This document shows, piece by piece, positions 13,307 through 26,789 of a stretch of 64,000 nt of DNA. Source of the stretch: Anaeromyces robustus (taxonomy: Eukaryota; Neocallimastigomycota; Neocallimastigomycetes; Neocallimastigales; Neocallimastigaceae); assembly GCA_002104895.1 (NCBI GenBank), contig MCFG01000068.1, forward strand, positions 57,501 through 121,500. Direction: 5' to 3'. The position numbers and the translations under genes are program-made. The notes under the pieces were generated by a model. It worked only from the letters and a program-made list of their open reading frames with translations. It ran no database searches and was not told where the DNA came from. The stretch's first letter is position 1. Each line of letters starts with the position of its first letter.

Positions 13307-14443
13307 GAAAATATATAATAATAAATATATAAGAATACGAATAAATTATATAGTAAAAAATAACAATAAGAGTAAATTATATAGTATAAAATAATAATAA
13401 TAATAAAATAAGAATAAGAATAAAAATAAAAATAAGAATAAGAATAAAAGTAAGAATAATAATATAAAATAAAATTTAAAAAATAAAATTATTGTTATAT
13501 TTTTTATTTTTTATTATATATATATTTATATTTTTATTTATATTTTTTTTTTTTACTTTTTTTTTTTCCATAAAAAAAAAAAAAAAATACAATTATAAAC
13601 ATATATTTTATATAATTCATTATATATTTATTAATTATAATAAAATAAATTATATATAATTAATAAAAGTATTTTATATATAACTAACTATCCCAACATA
13701 TTGTAAAAATTATAATATATATAAATACATATTATATATTATAATATATATGAAAGAAAAATAAAATAAAAATATATATGTTATATCTATATTTTATATC
13801 TTATATATAATATATAATTCATCAATTTATAAGGAAAGAAATAAATAAAATAAAATTAAATAAAATAAAATTAAAAAAAAAAAAAAAAAGATTAAATAAT
13901 AATTATATTTCATTTAGATAAAGAAAAGAAAGACAAAAAGAAAAAAACGAAAATAATATTATTTAATTTTTTTTTTCTTTTATAGTATAAAAATAAAAAA
14001 ATAAAAAAATAAAATAATAAAAAATAAAAATAAAAATATAAAAAAAAAAATAGAGAAAAATAATTAAATAACAAAATAAAAGAAAAGAATTTTTAAATAA
14101 AAAAAAGAATGAATTATATATATAACTATTATAATATATAAAAAAAATATATAACACAAATATTATATATTTATATAATAAAAAGTTTTAAAAAAAAAAA
14201 AAAGTAAAAAAAAAAAAAAAAAAACAATTTCTAAACAAATAAAAATTACTATTATTCAATATAAATTATATATATATATATTTATATATAAAATATTATA
14301 TTTATATATTTTGTTATTTATTATTATACTTTAAATAATGAAAAAAATTATAATAAAAACAAAAGTTGTTTAGAAAATGATTAGTAATTAATTAGAAAAT
14401 ATTAATGTTTTATTTTATATTTATATATTACATTATTATTACT

Positions 14444-14445
<2 letters not shown>
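13307..14445. other. A+T-rich intergenic DNA
   Basis: Downstream of the SLC25A46-like gene. Contains (AATAAG)n-like sequence at 13390-13460, several homopolymer runs and TA tracts. No gene seen. Confidence 0.5.
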
Positions 14446-14712
<267 letters not shown>

Positions 14713-14973
14713 ATATTTAATATCAAAAAACATTGTTATCAACAATAATATTATTATTGTCTCTTTTTTTCAATATCAATAAATTTCATAATTATTATCA
14801 GAAAATTAAAATGATATAATACTATTGTTGATAATATATATAATAATTAAAAATTAATAGAATAATAATAAAATTCCAATATATTTAAATATTTCATTTT
14901 TTGTTTTTTTTATAAGAATTAAAATGAGAAAATATTTCTCTTTTTAATATTAACTCTTTTTTTTTTTTTTTAG

Positions 14974-15061
14974 ACAAACTTATTTTCAACCATATTATGT
15001 TTGTATTTCATTTAAAACTATTAATTGGTATATTTTTTATTCATGTGAAAAAAAAATATAA
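14974..15061 (+). other. Possible orphan terminal exon
   Basis: A poly-T tract followed by TAG (14953-14973) looks like a splice acceptor. The next 28 codons read QTYFQPYYVCISFKTINW then YIFYSCEKKI and a stop. The residue mix (Cys, Trp, Gln, Pro) is richer than random reading of this DNA normally gives. I found no partner exon upstream, so it may be a relic or a chance open frame. Confidence 0.2.
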
Positions 15062-15997
15062 TAAAAAAAAATTTTATAACTTTTATATATTAAATTAGTT
15101 ACATATTTATAATAGAATAACACTAAAAGGAAAAAAAAAAAAAAAAGGGGACAAGAAAAATAATTATTAATTATTTAGACTAGAAAAATGGAATCCACTT
15201 TCCTTTGTTATATTAATAATTAATATAGCAAAGAAAAAAAATTTTTTTTTTTTTTTGTTTTTTATTACTAAATATTAACTAATATTTTGTATACATAAAA
15301 TTTTATTTATATTATATATATTATATATTATATATATATATTTGTTTTATTTATTATTTATATTATATAGTTTGTTTTTGTTTGTTTTGTTTTGTTCTTG
15401 TTTTTATTATTTCATTTAACATTCTAAATTCTATTATAGCATAATTTTTTTTTTTTTTGAACCAAATTTTATCTCCCTCCCTACCCCTAATTTTTTTTTT
15501 ATAATAATAATTCACATTATATTTTTTTTAAATAAAAAAAATTTTCCTCAACTATTACCTGAAAAAAAAATAAATAAAATAAAATAAAACACACACTGTA
15601 ATAACACTATAATAATTTTAAAAAAATACAACAAAATATTTATATTCTTTTTTTTTTAATTATAAAATAAAAAAATTTTTTATTAATATTGTCGTTATGA
15701 ATTATTATATTACAAGATAAAAATAATATAATATTTTTCTTTTATTTGATGAGTGGTATTTATAAATACCATTTTAACATATATTAAATTATTATTAATA
15801 ATAAAATTGAATTTATATTGTAAATAAAAAAAAATTCTTTTTTTCTTTTTTTTTTTATCTTTCGTCCATTCTATTTATTATTAAAAGTTTGTAAATTAAA
15901 TTAAAATTATTTGATTATATAGCGTATGATTGTAAAAGAGTATGGCAATATAAAAACCTTTTGGCTTAAATGTTCAAAATAATTGTATTTAATCTCC
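15062..15997. other. Intergenic DNA downstream of histone H3
   Basis: A+T-rich. It includes a pyrimidine-rich patch ATCTCCCTCCCTACCCC near 15470 and an ATATA-rich run near 15300. The left part may hold the 3' end signals of the H3 gene. No gene seen. Confidence 0.4.
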
Positions 15998-16551
<554 letters not shown>

Positions 16552-17577
16552 TTAATTAGATCTTTTTTTTTTTTTTTGAAATTTTATATTTTTGAAATTA
16601 GTTTATATTTTTTTGATTATTTATTTATTTATTTATTTTTAATTGACTTTATTTTTATTATAATTTTCTTTTATATTTAAATTGATATTTGTATATTTAT
16701 AACTTTTTTTGTTTATGTTTTTTTATTTTTCTTTATTATATTGATATAATTAATAAATAAAACACTTACTTTTTTAATGAATTAAATATTAAAAAATTGT
16801 TTTATAAAATAAATTAGAAAAAAAGTTATTAAAGGAAAAAGAAGAAAAAATTTAAAAAAAGGAGGTATTTTTCTGCTTATTTATATTTTTTTTTTAAAGT
16901 TAAATTTTTATTTTTAAATATAAAATAAATAAAATAAAAGAATGAATATAAAAAAAAAATTTTTTTTTTAATTAATAAAATTAAATAAACCAAAATATAA
17001 ATATTATATATGATAATAGTATATTAAATAATATGATTGTTGTAATATTTATATTAAATATTAAATATTAAATATATTAGTAATTAATGGACAATAATAA
17101 TTTAAACTTAGTTTTTTTCAAAAAAAAAAAAAATAAAAATTATTATAAAAAAACTAATATAATAAATTTTAATTAAAATAAAATAATTATATATTAGATT
17201 ATATTTAAATATATTATCCAGTTACTTAATGATTAATTATTTAATTATTTAATTCAGAAACAAAATAAAACAAAAATAAAACAAAAAATATTATTTGCAA
17301 AGAAGAAAACACAAATAAATAAAAGAATAAAAAGAAAACTGTATTTAGAATACAACAAACAAAATACACACGAATAAATCTTTTTATTATTTGATTATGG
17401 CCATATAAAAAAAAAAAAACAAGTAGATTTAAATGTAATTTTCTCTTTTAATTTTCAAAAAATAAAAGTTATCTTTTAAAAACTATAGGGAATATATATA
17501 AATAAAATAAAATACAAACAGTATTAATATTAATGCTATATTTTAATATCTAAAAATAATAAAATTTTATTATAATT

Positions 17578-17716
17578 TTATTTATTTATTAATTTATTTA
17601 TTTATTTATTTATTTATTTATTTTCTTATTTATTTATTTTCTTATTTATTTATTTTCTTATTTATTTATTTTCTTATTTATTTATTTATTTTATTTTATT
17701 TTATTTTATTTTATTA
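17578..17716. repeat. (TTTA)n with a TATTTTC higher-order unit, then (TTTTA)n
   Basis: TTTA units pass into four copies of a TTTTCTTATTTATTTA block and then into five TTTTA units. The array therefore records at least three expansion steps. Confidence 0.9.
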
Positions 17717-20384
17717 ATTATAAATTTTTATTAATATGTTGATTAATAAAAATAGGCTATAATTAGTAAGGAAAAAAAATTATTATGAAATTTAGTTGAG
17801 TGATAAAAGGACAATAACCAATCATAAAGATTGGATACCCTTTTTATTATATCAATTGAACTTGTGATATATACGATAAAATGAAATAAAAGAATGCAAA
17901 TGAATGATATTTTTTTGAATAGAAAAAAGAAAGAAAAACCTTTTATATAAATGTATATCAAAAAATAAAATATTATTTGTTTTTTGTTATTATACTAATA
18001 ATATACAAACATTCAATTAAAAAAATCAAAAAAAAAAAAAGAAAAATATAAAGATAAATATATAAATAGATTTAAATAAAATAATAATAATAAAAAATTT
18101 ATTATAAAATGATTATATAATAAATAAATATATTTATTATAAAATATATAAAATATAGTTTGTTTTTTTATTTGTATAGTAAATTATTAATGATAATATA
18201 ATTATATTTTAATAATTTAATAATATTTTATAACATAATGTGATATCAATTTTTTGATTTTTTTTTAAAAAAAAAAAAAACAAAATAAAAAAAAATTGTC
18301 CATGTAAATATTCAAGTATGAATTGGTCATTCTTAATTTTTATTTTTTTATTTTTCCATAATTCTTTTTTTCTTTCTTTGAAAATTTAAATTTATTATTA
18401 AAACCATTTTTAAATAATGAATATACTATATTACATATTTTATTCAATCATTTTTAAAAAAAAGGTAAATATTAATATATCCTATGATAATTAATATTTA
18501 AGCTTTTTTTTTTTATTTTGTCATTAATTATCAATATTTTTTTTTTTTGATAATTATATATATAATTATAAAACAAAGTTAAATTTAATAGCTTAATTAT
18601 ATATTAAATTCTTCTATAATTTATTTATTAAACAATTGATACCTAAATAATTAATACTTTCTCTTTATATTATTGATTTATTGATATTGATTATGATTAT
18701 TATTTACTATATTATAATCCATTTCTCTTTTTTTTTTGTTTAATATTATTATTATTGAATTTTAGAGTTTTTATCTTTTAATTTAATAAACTTAGAATAA
18801 TAATAAAGTAATTTATTATTTAAAATTTTCTTCATTATTTTCTATTTTTATTTAACCGATTTTTCATTTGAATTTTAAAAATTAATATAATTATTAATTA
18901 ATAGAATTCATTCCTAATTCTTTTATTTATTTTAATATATAAAAATACACAAATATTTTTCTTTGTAATATATTATCATTTAAATATTATTTAAATAATC
19001 GTAAGATTAATATAATTATTAATCTTAAAAATTACACTATTATTAATAAAAAAAAACTATTTAGTTATACTTTTGCATAAAAAAAGAAAAAAACTTTATA
19101 AATCTATTAATGTTTAAAGGAAGCAATAAATCATTTATAGTAGTAGCTCATTACAATATACCACAAATTTTTATATACATATTTATTCAATGTAATGATT
19201 TTAAATGATATGATTTATTTTTTTTTTTTTTACATATAGATGAGATAATTATAATATTTGGTTTTTTGTTTAAATATAGATTAAAATAATTTATTAATTA
19301 ATTAATCTAACATCCTTATTCCCATGATTTTATCATGTTACCTTAATTTTTTATTAATTTTGATAAAAAATATTCTTCCTTATGAGGTTTTTTTTCATTA
19401 GTATTGAATTACCTCAAAATGTGGCTCAATATATCTTCTTTCTATAATTAATTATATAAAAAAAAAACTATATTATTTCCTTTTCATTTATACCTAATTA
19501 TATATATGTAAATATGCATAAAGTATAAAAAAGTATACTATTCATTTGAGTATATTTTTAGCAGAACTCAGAAAAAGAACATTTCTATTATATTTTTGAA
19601 AAATAATATATTTTGGAATGCTTGTTTTTTTTTTTTTTTTTCTTCTGAATATTGTTCTCTTAATATCTTGATAAATAACCAAATATCATTTTTATTCCTA
19701 GCCACTTTATCACTATGGTATTGAATAAAAATAATAAGACTTCTGTATAAATATAGTATTGTAAATATATATATATTATATATAGTTTCTTTTTTTATAT
19801 TATTATCTCATGTATATTATTGATTATCTGTAATGTAAATATAATTATATTTAAAAAAAAATATTTGTAAAATATTGTCCATCTTTAATTATGAACAAAA
19901 GGCATACATTGATAGTGATAATTTTATATAGTACATAATAATTATTTAATAATAATTATTTAACAATTATAATAATACAATAATTAATAATTTTCTTTTA
20001 TATTAAATATTAAATTTTTTATATTAATAAATTAAATATTTTTTATTGTCCATCAATTTTTAATATTTTTAATTTTTCTATTCTAAACTTTAATATTATT
20101 TATTTTTAATCAATTGTTACAAAAGAATCAATAAAAAATTATTAAAATTACTCATTTTATTTATTTTATTACATTGTAAATAAAACATTTCACTTCTACA
20201 TCTTATAATTATTATTTATCAATATTATGATTCATTATTATTTATTATTATTAGCTATTATTAACTATTATTATTATTATTAACTATTATTACTATTGTT
20301 ACTAATATTATTATTAACTATTAATAACAATTATTATTAACTATTATTAACTATTATTATTATTATTTATTATTATTACTTATT

Positions 20385-20385
<1 letters not shown>

Positions 20386-20425
<40 letters not shown>

Positions 20426-20426
20426 T

Positions 20427-20461
<35 letters not shown>

Positions 20462-20462
20462 T
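20386..20462. repeat. (TTTA)n array following ATT-rich DNA
   Basis: About 75 bases of TTTA on the plus strand with one missing base, preceded from 20220 by an ATT/ACTATT-rich tract. Confidence 0.95.
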
Positions 20463-20738
20463 TATTACTTTTATTATATAATGATAATAAAATCTTTTAT
20501 ATGTATATTTATAAATTTTTCTAACATATTTTACACGTGATTAGTATTGTGGTAAAAAAAATTATTTAAATAATTTAAAATTTTTTATTAATTATTTATT
20601 ATTAAAGATGACATAATTTTATTAACTTTCGAATTTTTAATTATTGATTGTATTTGTTTATTATTATAATTATATTAGTAAAATATGATATATATTTGTA
20701 TAAATAAATAAAAATCTATAATTAAATAAAAAAAAAAA

Positions 20739-22013
20739 ATGGATCAATCAATAAATGAAATAAAACAAGAAGTTAAAAAAAAAGCGCTAGAGAAAAAACC
20801 ATGGACTTTATTTAGAAAACCAGTAAGAAAAGCAATATCCTATGCTCAAAGTAACTCACAAGAATTTTGTCCTGATGTAAAATCTTATCCCATATCAGTT
20901 CCAAAAAAATTTATACCTTTAAATATACCAAATAGACCTGAAGATCTTGATGATAAAATAATAGGTTTAATATTAGGACAAGCAACAGGAGATGCTATTG
21001 GATTAGCTACTGAATTTTTAGATAAAGAATCTGCAAATAAATATTATCCAAATAGAGAAATAAATTATGATGATTATTTATTAGATCGACATCGCTCAAA
21101 ATGGATGAATAAAAAAGGTGTGGTAGCAGATTGGACAGATGATACAGATCAATTTTTATTAATACTTGATAGTATAGTTTCACATAATGGAGAAGTAGAT
21201 ATTAATGATTTTGCGGCAAGGTGTCTTTATTGGATAAATTTTGGATTTACAGAAATAGGTGATATATGTCCATTAGGGGTTGGTAATAATTTTAATAATG
21301 TAGTTACATCAAAAGGATTTGTAAATGATCCAATACAAATAAGTAAAGAAGTATGGACAAAAGGTGAATGTAAATCTGCAGCTAATGGTTGTGTAATGAG
21401 AACATCAATACTAGGTTTACCTTATTTTTGGGATGAAAATAAAGTTATTGAAAATACAACTAAAATATGTCAAGTTACCCACTATGATCCAAGATGTGTT
21501 TCATGTTGTATTGTTTTATCATTAATCATAGCACAAATAATATCTGGTGAAAAAGATATTGAAAAAATAATTGAACATAGTTTAAACCAGGGATTAAGTG
21601 TATTAAAAAAAGAAGAAGATATTAATGATTTTAACAAATTTTTCCATAAAGATATACAAATTGAAGAAATGGAATTAAATAAATCTATAGGTTATGTATT
21701 TAAACCTGTATCATGTGCTATCTATTCATTGAGAAGAGCAGCAAAAGAACTAAATGATAATGAAAAAAAAGATAAAACAAGTATATTTAAAGATATTATC
21801 ATTGATTTTACTTTTGAAGCAGGAGATGCAGATACTAATTGTGCTGTAATAGGATCTGTTTTAGGTTGTTATTTAGGTGAAAGTTGTATACCTAAAGAAT
21901 GGAAAAAATTTGATAATTATAATTGGCTCATTGAAAGAATTAATAGAATCTTAAAATTATTTGGTGGAAAACAAATACCAACTAATAATTTCTTTTTTAA
22001 TCTATTTTTTTAA
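20739..22013 (+). CDS. ADP-ribosylglycohydrolase (DraG/ARH family), intronless
   Basis: Predicted 424-residue enzyme that removes ADP-ribose from modified side chains or related substrates, using a two-metal centre. The family fold is marked by GLILGQATGDAIGLATEF (residues 76-93), the acidic metal-binding motif DWTDDTD (131-137), SAANGCVMRTS (213-223) and the second acidic motif AGDADTN (361-367). In the last, the usual first Gly is Ala. All metal-ligand Asp/Thr positions are present, so the enzyme looks active. About 70 residues precede the domain and carry no recognisable signal. ATG follows a poly-A leader and is the first in frame. A single uninterrupted exon among intron-rich genes, and a domain common in bacteria, make horizontal origin plausible. 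The target is unknown. Confidence 0.92.
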   Translation: MDQSINEIKQEVKKKALEKKPWTLFRKPVRKAISYAQSNSQEFCPDVKSYPISVPKKFIPLNIPNRPEDLDDKIIGLILGQATGDAIGLATEFLDKESANKYYPNREINYDDYLLDRHRSKWMNKKGVVADWTDDTDQFLLILDSIVSHNGEVDINDFAARCLYWINFGFTEIGDICPLGVGNNFNNVVTSKGFVNDPIQISKEVWTKGECKSAANGCVMRTSILGLPYFWDENKVIENTTKICQVTHYDPRCVSCCIVLSLIIAQIISGEKDIEKIIEHSLNQGLSVLKKEEDINDFNKFFHKDIQIEEMELNKSIGYVFKPVSCAIYSLRRAAKELNDNEKKDKTSIFKDIIIDFTFEAGDADTNCAVIGSVLGCYLGESCIPKEWKKFDNYNWLIERINRILKLFGGKQIPTNNFFFNLFF

Positions 22014-22031
22014 AAGCAAGCAATTTCAAAA

Positions 22032-22062
<31 letters not shown>

Positions 22063-23356
22063 CACAATATACATATATATATTTATAAATAATATATTTA
22101 TAATTACAATTTTTTTCTTGTTTTATAATATATAATAAGACCAACTAATTAAATTATACATAAATATTATCAATAATAAATAAATATTTAATCATTAATT
22201 TAAAATAATATTAATTATAGATACAGTTGTTTATTTATTTATTGTTTTTAACAACTATTCTTTTATATATACTCGAAGCTATCTTTTTATATCTAATTTT
22301 TTTTTTATTTCATTTATATTATGATATAAAATAAAATAAAACAAAATAAAATATTGAGTAGTAGTAAATATATAATTAAATAATAATAAAAATTTAAAAG
22401 TATAATAAATAAATTTAAAAAGATACAATTTAAGCTAGATTTATACTCTTTTTATAAATATAACGAATAATAATTAAAATATATATATATTATTTATTGA
22501 AATGTAAATTTTTATGTAAATTTTTAAATACAAAAAAAATTTTTTTATTTTAAACACTTTTAAATTAAGAGAATGGTATAAAAATTGTTTATTTAAAAAA
22601 AAAAAGATAAAAAAGTATCTTGATTGTATTTAATAAATATTGAAAAAATCTTTTTCTTTTCAAATTTTACAATTTATATTATTATTTTCATCATAAGGTT
22701 AGTAGTATTCATAAATAATATTAATCATATAATTCAAAATGGTTTTAATTTTTGATTTTTATATATAAAAGACTAAATATTTAAATTTTTATTTTTATAT
22801 AAAAGATTATATATATCTATTAAATTAAATATTTTAAAAATAGAAAAGTAATTAAATTTATCCAAAAATGTATGGAGAAATGTGGACATATATTAATATT
22901 TATAATATAATATATTGTTGAATATATTAAATTTATATTATTTGTACTTTTTTTCTTTGCCAATAAAAAATTAAAAAAAAAAAAAAAATTAAAAAAAAAA
23001 AAAAATTAAATATAAAATATTTCATATTATAATTTTTTTAAAAAAAAAAGGAAAAGAAAGAAAACAATTATATATATATATTATTAAATATATATATATA
23101 ATTCAAAAACAACATTGAAATTAATAATAAATATTAATCAATAATCAATAATTATATAAAAGAATAATATATAAAATATAAAATAGTTAAAAATTTAAAA
23201 TATAATATAATTTAATATAATTCAATATAATATAATTTAATTTAATAATTATAAAATAATATCAGTATATAAATTTAATTTAAAAAAAAGTAATCTACAA
23301 AAATTCATAATTAATTTGAAATAAAATAAAAAATATATATAAATTAAGAATTCAAA
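22014..23356. other. Intergenic DNA between ADP-ribosylglycohydrolase and MATE genes
   Basis: A+T-rich, with a 34-base poly-A run just after the stop of the upstream gene. The part before 23357 presumably carries the MATE promoter. No further gene or clear site seen. Confidence 0.5.
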
Positions 23357-24688
23357 ATGGCAATAAAACTTTCAGATCATTTTACTTATTCAAAATTATT
23401 AAAATTTACATTTCCAACCATAATTATGTTCATATTCACTTCACTTTATGGTATTGTTGATGGTATATTTATTTCAAATTTTGCAGGAAGTGAACCTTTT
23501 GCAGCAGTTAATATTGTATGGCCAATAGTTATGATATTTAGTACAATTGGATTAATGGTTGGTTCTGGTGGTAGCGCTTTAGTATCAAAAACATTAGGTG
23601 AACAAAGAGAAGATACTGCAAGAAGATATTTTTCAATGCTCATATATCTTGAAATTATAGTAGGAATTTTATTATCTATTGTTGGAGTATTTGTAATAAG
23701 ACCAATATCAGTATTAATGGGAGCAGAAGGTAAAATATTAGAAGATGGTGTAACCTATGGTAGATTATTATTTATACCTTTAACCGCTCTTATTCTTCAA
23801 AATTCATTTCAAGGTCTTATGATAGCTGCAGAAAGACCAAAATTAGGTTTAATTATTACTCTTATAGCAGGTATTGGCAATATTGTTTTTGACTTTTTAT
23901 TTATTTATGTTTTAAAATTAGGAATTATTGGTGCTGCTGTTGCTACTGGTATAAGTCAATGTATTGGTGGTTTGATTCCATTATTTTATTTTATGTTTAA
24001 AAATAGTACACATTATCGACTTGTTAAAACAGGTTTTGAATTAAAACCAATATTAAAAGCTTGTACTAATGGATTATCAGAAATGATGATGAGTATTTCA
24101 TTATCACTGGTTAATATGTTATATAATTATCAATTATTAAGAATTAAAGGTCCAGATGGTGTTATTGTTTACGGTATTATTATGTATGTCAGTTTTATAT
24201 TTGTTGGTACTTTCCTTGGTTATTCCAATGGTCAAGCACCTATTGTCAGTTATCATTTTGGTGCTAAAAATACAGATGAATTAAAGAATTTATTTAAACG
24301 TGGTTTAATTATTATCTTTATTGGATCTTTAGTGTTAACAGGTATAGCTGAAGCTTTAGCAACAATTTTAGCAAAATGTTTTGTTAGTTATGATCAAGAA
24401 TTATATAATTTAACTGTACGTGCCATAAGAATTTATTTTATTTCTATAGTTATAATGGGATATAATATTTTTGCTTCAGCATTTTTCACTGGTCTTAATG
24501 ATGGTATTATGTCAGCAATTATTGCAATATCAAGAACATTAGTTTTTGAAATTTCTATGATTTTTATTTTACCAATTTTCTTTGATTTAGATGGTGTTTG
24601 GATGGCTGTTTCCTTTGCAGAAGCATTATCATTAATTGTCGCAGTAATATTACTTATATTAAATAGAAAGAAATATCAATATTATTAA
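23357..24688 (+). CDS. MATE-family multidrug/toxin efflux transporter, intronless
   Basis: Predicted 443-residue, 12-helix membrane protein of the MATE superfamily, which exports cationic drugs and toxins in exchange for Na+ or H+. Two homologous six-helix halves are evident. The first begins FPTIIMFIFTSLYGIVDGIF with ISNFAGSEPFAAVNIVWP, then the GSGGSALVSKTLGE loop. The second contains FVGTFLGYSNGQAPIVSYHF and GAKN. Length and wording resemble bacterial (especially Firmicutes) MATE proteins more than the longer fungal Erc1 type. A single exon and this resemblance suggest acquisition from rumen bacteria. Substrate cannot be read from sequence. The start follows AAA and is the first ATG before the first helix. 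Confidence 0.93.
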   Translation: MAIKLSDHFTYSKLLKFTFPTIIMFIFTSLYGIVDGIFISNFAGSEPFAAVNIVWPIVMIFSTIGLMVGSGGSALVSKTLGEQREDTARRYFSMLIYLEIIVGILLSIVGVFVIRPISVLMGAEGKILEDGVTYGRLLFIPLTALILQNSFQGLMIAAERPKLGLIITLIAGIGNIVFDFLFIYVLKLGIIGAAVATGISQCIGGLIPLFYFMFKNSTHYRLVKTGFELKPILKACTNGLSEMMMSISLSLVNMLYNYQLLRIKGPDGVIVYGIIMYVSFIFVGTFLGYSNGQAPIVSYHFGAKNTDELKNLFKRGLIIIFIGSLVLTGIAEALATILAKCFVSYDQELYNLTVRAIRIYFISIVIMGYNIFASAFFTGLNDGIMSAIIAISRTLVFEISMIFILPIFFDLDGVWMAVSFAEALSLIVAVILLILNRKKYQYY

Positions 24689-24930
24689 GTAAGTTTACAT
24701 ATATATATATATTAAATATAAAAAAAAATCACAAAAAAGAAAAGAAGTAAAAATAAAATAAAATAAAATAAAATAAAATAAAATAAAATAAAATAAAATA
24801 AAATAAAATAAAATAAATAATTTATATTATATATTTTAATATAGATAAAGAAAAAAAAAATAAAACAATTTATATTATATATTTTAAAAATATGATAAAA
24901 TTCATAATTATATATATATAATATCTCTTT

Positions 24931-24965
<35 letters not shown>

Positions 24966-25438
24966 ACATCAAAACAATAAAATATAATAAAAATAATTAC
25001 TCATGATGTATTCATGAAATATTATTTTATATAGATATTTTATCATTTCGTAAATACTTTATATCTATTTATAAAATGTTAAGATATGTATTTTTAAAAA
25101 AAAAAAGAAAAAAAAATTTCATATATCCTATTTATTCAATTATTTAAATATTATAAAGTATCTAAATAACTATTTTTTTATTTATAAATAAAAATTAAAT
25201 AATTTTTAACAGCAATTAAATTCTTTTAATTAATAATAAAGATGAAAATCAAAAAAATAATAAAAAAAAATAAAAAAATATTATAATAATAATAATATAA
25301 TAATAAAAAAACATAAAAATTATAAAAAATTTTGTTTCAATCTATTAATAAACAATATGTGTTTATTTTGAAATATTAACAATATAATAATATTTCAACA
25401 ATTAATTATTATTAATTTCTTACAGTAAATGAAAAGTG

Positions 25439-25469
<31 letters not shown>

Positions 25470-26217
25470 CCACTTTTGAATAAATCCTTTTTAAATTTGT
25501 TTTAATTCTATATATATACACCTAATAATTTCATTATTTATATTTTATTATTTAATTAATAATACTTTGTATTATATATATATACATATATATATATATT
25601 TATTATTAAATCTATTAAAATACAAACATATATAGTAATAATATTATATATTCGTTTATTGAGTATTTATCTTTTTTTTTATAACCATATTTAGTAAATG
25701 TGGATTTTAAAATTTAAAAGCATTCACAATAAAATAAAATAATATAAAATAAAAATAAAAACTTTACACCAATAAAATAAAATAAAAAAATTAAACAAAT
25801 TTTTTACACCAATGTTACAGTTAACTTTTTTTTCATTTATTTATTTTGGTATATTTTTATATTTTTTTATTCTTAAATTTATTTATTCATTTATTTATTT
25901 ATTTAGATTATTATTTTCTTATTATTAAGTTATTTATTTTTTTATTATTAATCCTAATTAAAAAAACTTTTTTTTTTATTTTTTTTTATTTTATTTTTTT
26001 TTTTTTGTTTTTGTTTTTTACAATTAAAATGAAAATTTTGAATTGGGTATTAAATAATAATATATTGTGTATATATTATATATCATTTGTACTGATTATT
26101 TGTTCATTTATTAATATATTATCATGGTCATATTCCTTTTTTTTTTCTTTCTTATATAAATTATATACGAATAATAGCATTTGAAATTTTAATCTTTTTA
26201 TTTTTTTTCTCTTTTTT
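24689..26217. other. Intergenic DNA between MATE and ZFAND2B-like genes
   Basis: Contains an (AAAAT)n run at 24757-24815, a 32-base poly-A at 24931-24963, a 30-base poly-T at 25440-25469 and A+T-rich filler. A plus-strand frame from 26030 (MKILNWVLNNN...) is I/F/Y-rich and ends among poly-T. I do not consider it a gene. Confidence 0.5.
24757..24815. repeat. (AAAAT)n array
   Basis: About 11 to 12 units of AAAAT on the plus strand in the 3' flank of the MATE gene. Confidence 0.95.
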
Positions 26218-26754
26218 TCATGAAATTATACAATCATTAGATGGCTTTCCATTTCCCCCATTAGAATTGTTACGATTCTAATTATATATATATATATATT
26301 GTATGTAAAATGGTATTGTATCGTATTATTGTTATCGTTGTGATTATAATTGTTATTTTTTTAATATATTAATTTATTTAATATTATTTATATTGATATT
26401 CAATTTTATAAGATAGAGTTTGTATTTTTATTAATTTGTTTGTATGTATTGAAATTCGATTTATAATATATTTAATAGTTGTTATTTTTATAAATATATA
26501 AATAATATATACAATTCATTAGATAAAATTTAAGTCAAAAAATAAATATAATTATATTTTTTATAAGCTTTTTCTTTCTTTACATTTCGTTGTTGTTCAT
26601 CATAGGATTGTTGTAGTGCCCAAGCTAATTGTTCATCTTCACTCATTTGATTCTTTTATTTTTATAGATAATTTATATAATAAAAATATGAATACAAATA
26701 TACATTAGATATTTTAATTTTCATTGTATGATATATAATGATACTAAATAATAT

Positions 26755-26789
<35 letters not shown>

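Noticed and set aside
15470-15500. TTAGGGGTAGGG-like motif on the minus strand, possible telomeric repeat
   Set aside because: A single degenerate occurrence; no tandem TTAGGG array.
23446-23643. Minus-strand frame inside the MATE gene
   Set aside because: Shadow of a strongly supported coding region on the other strand.
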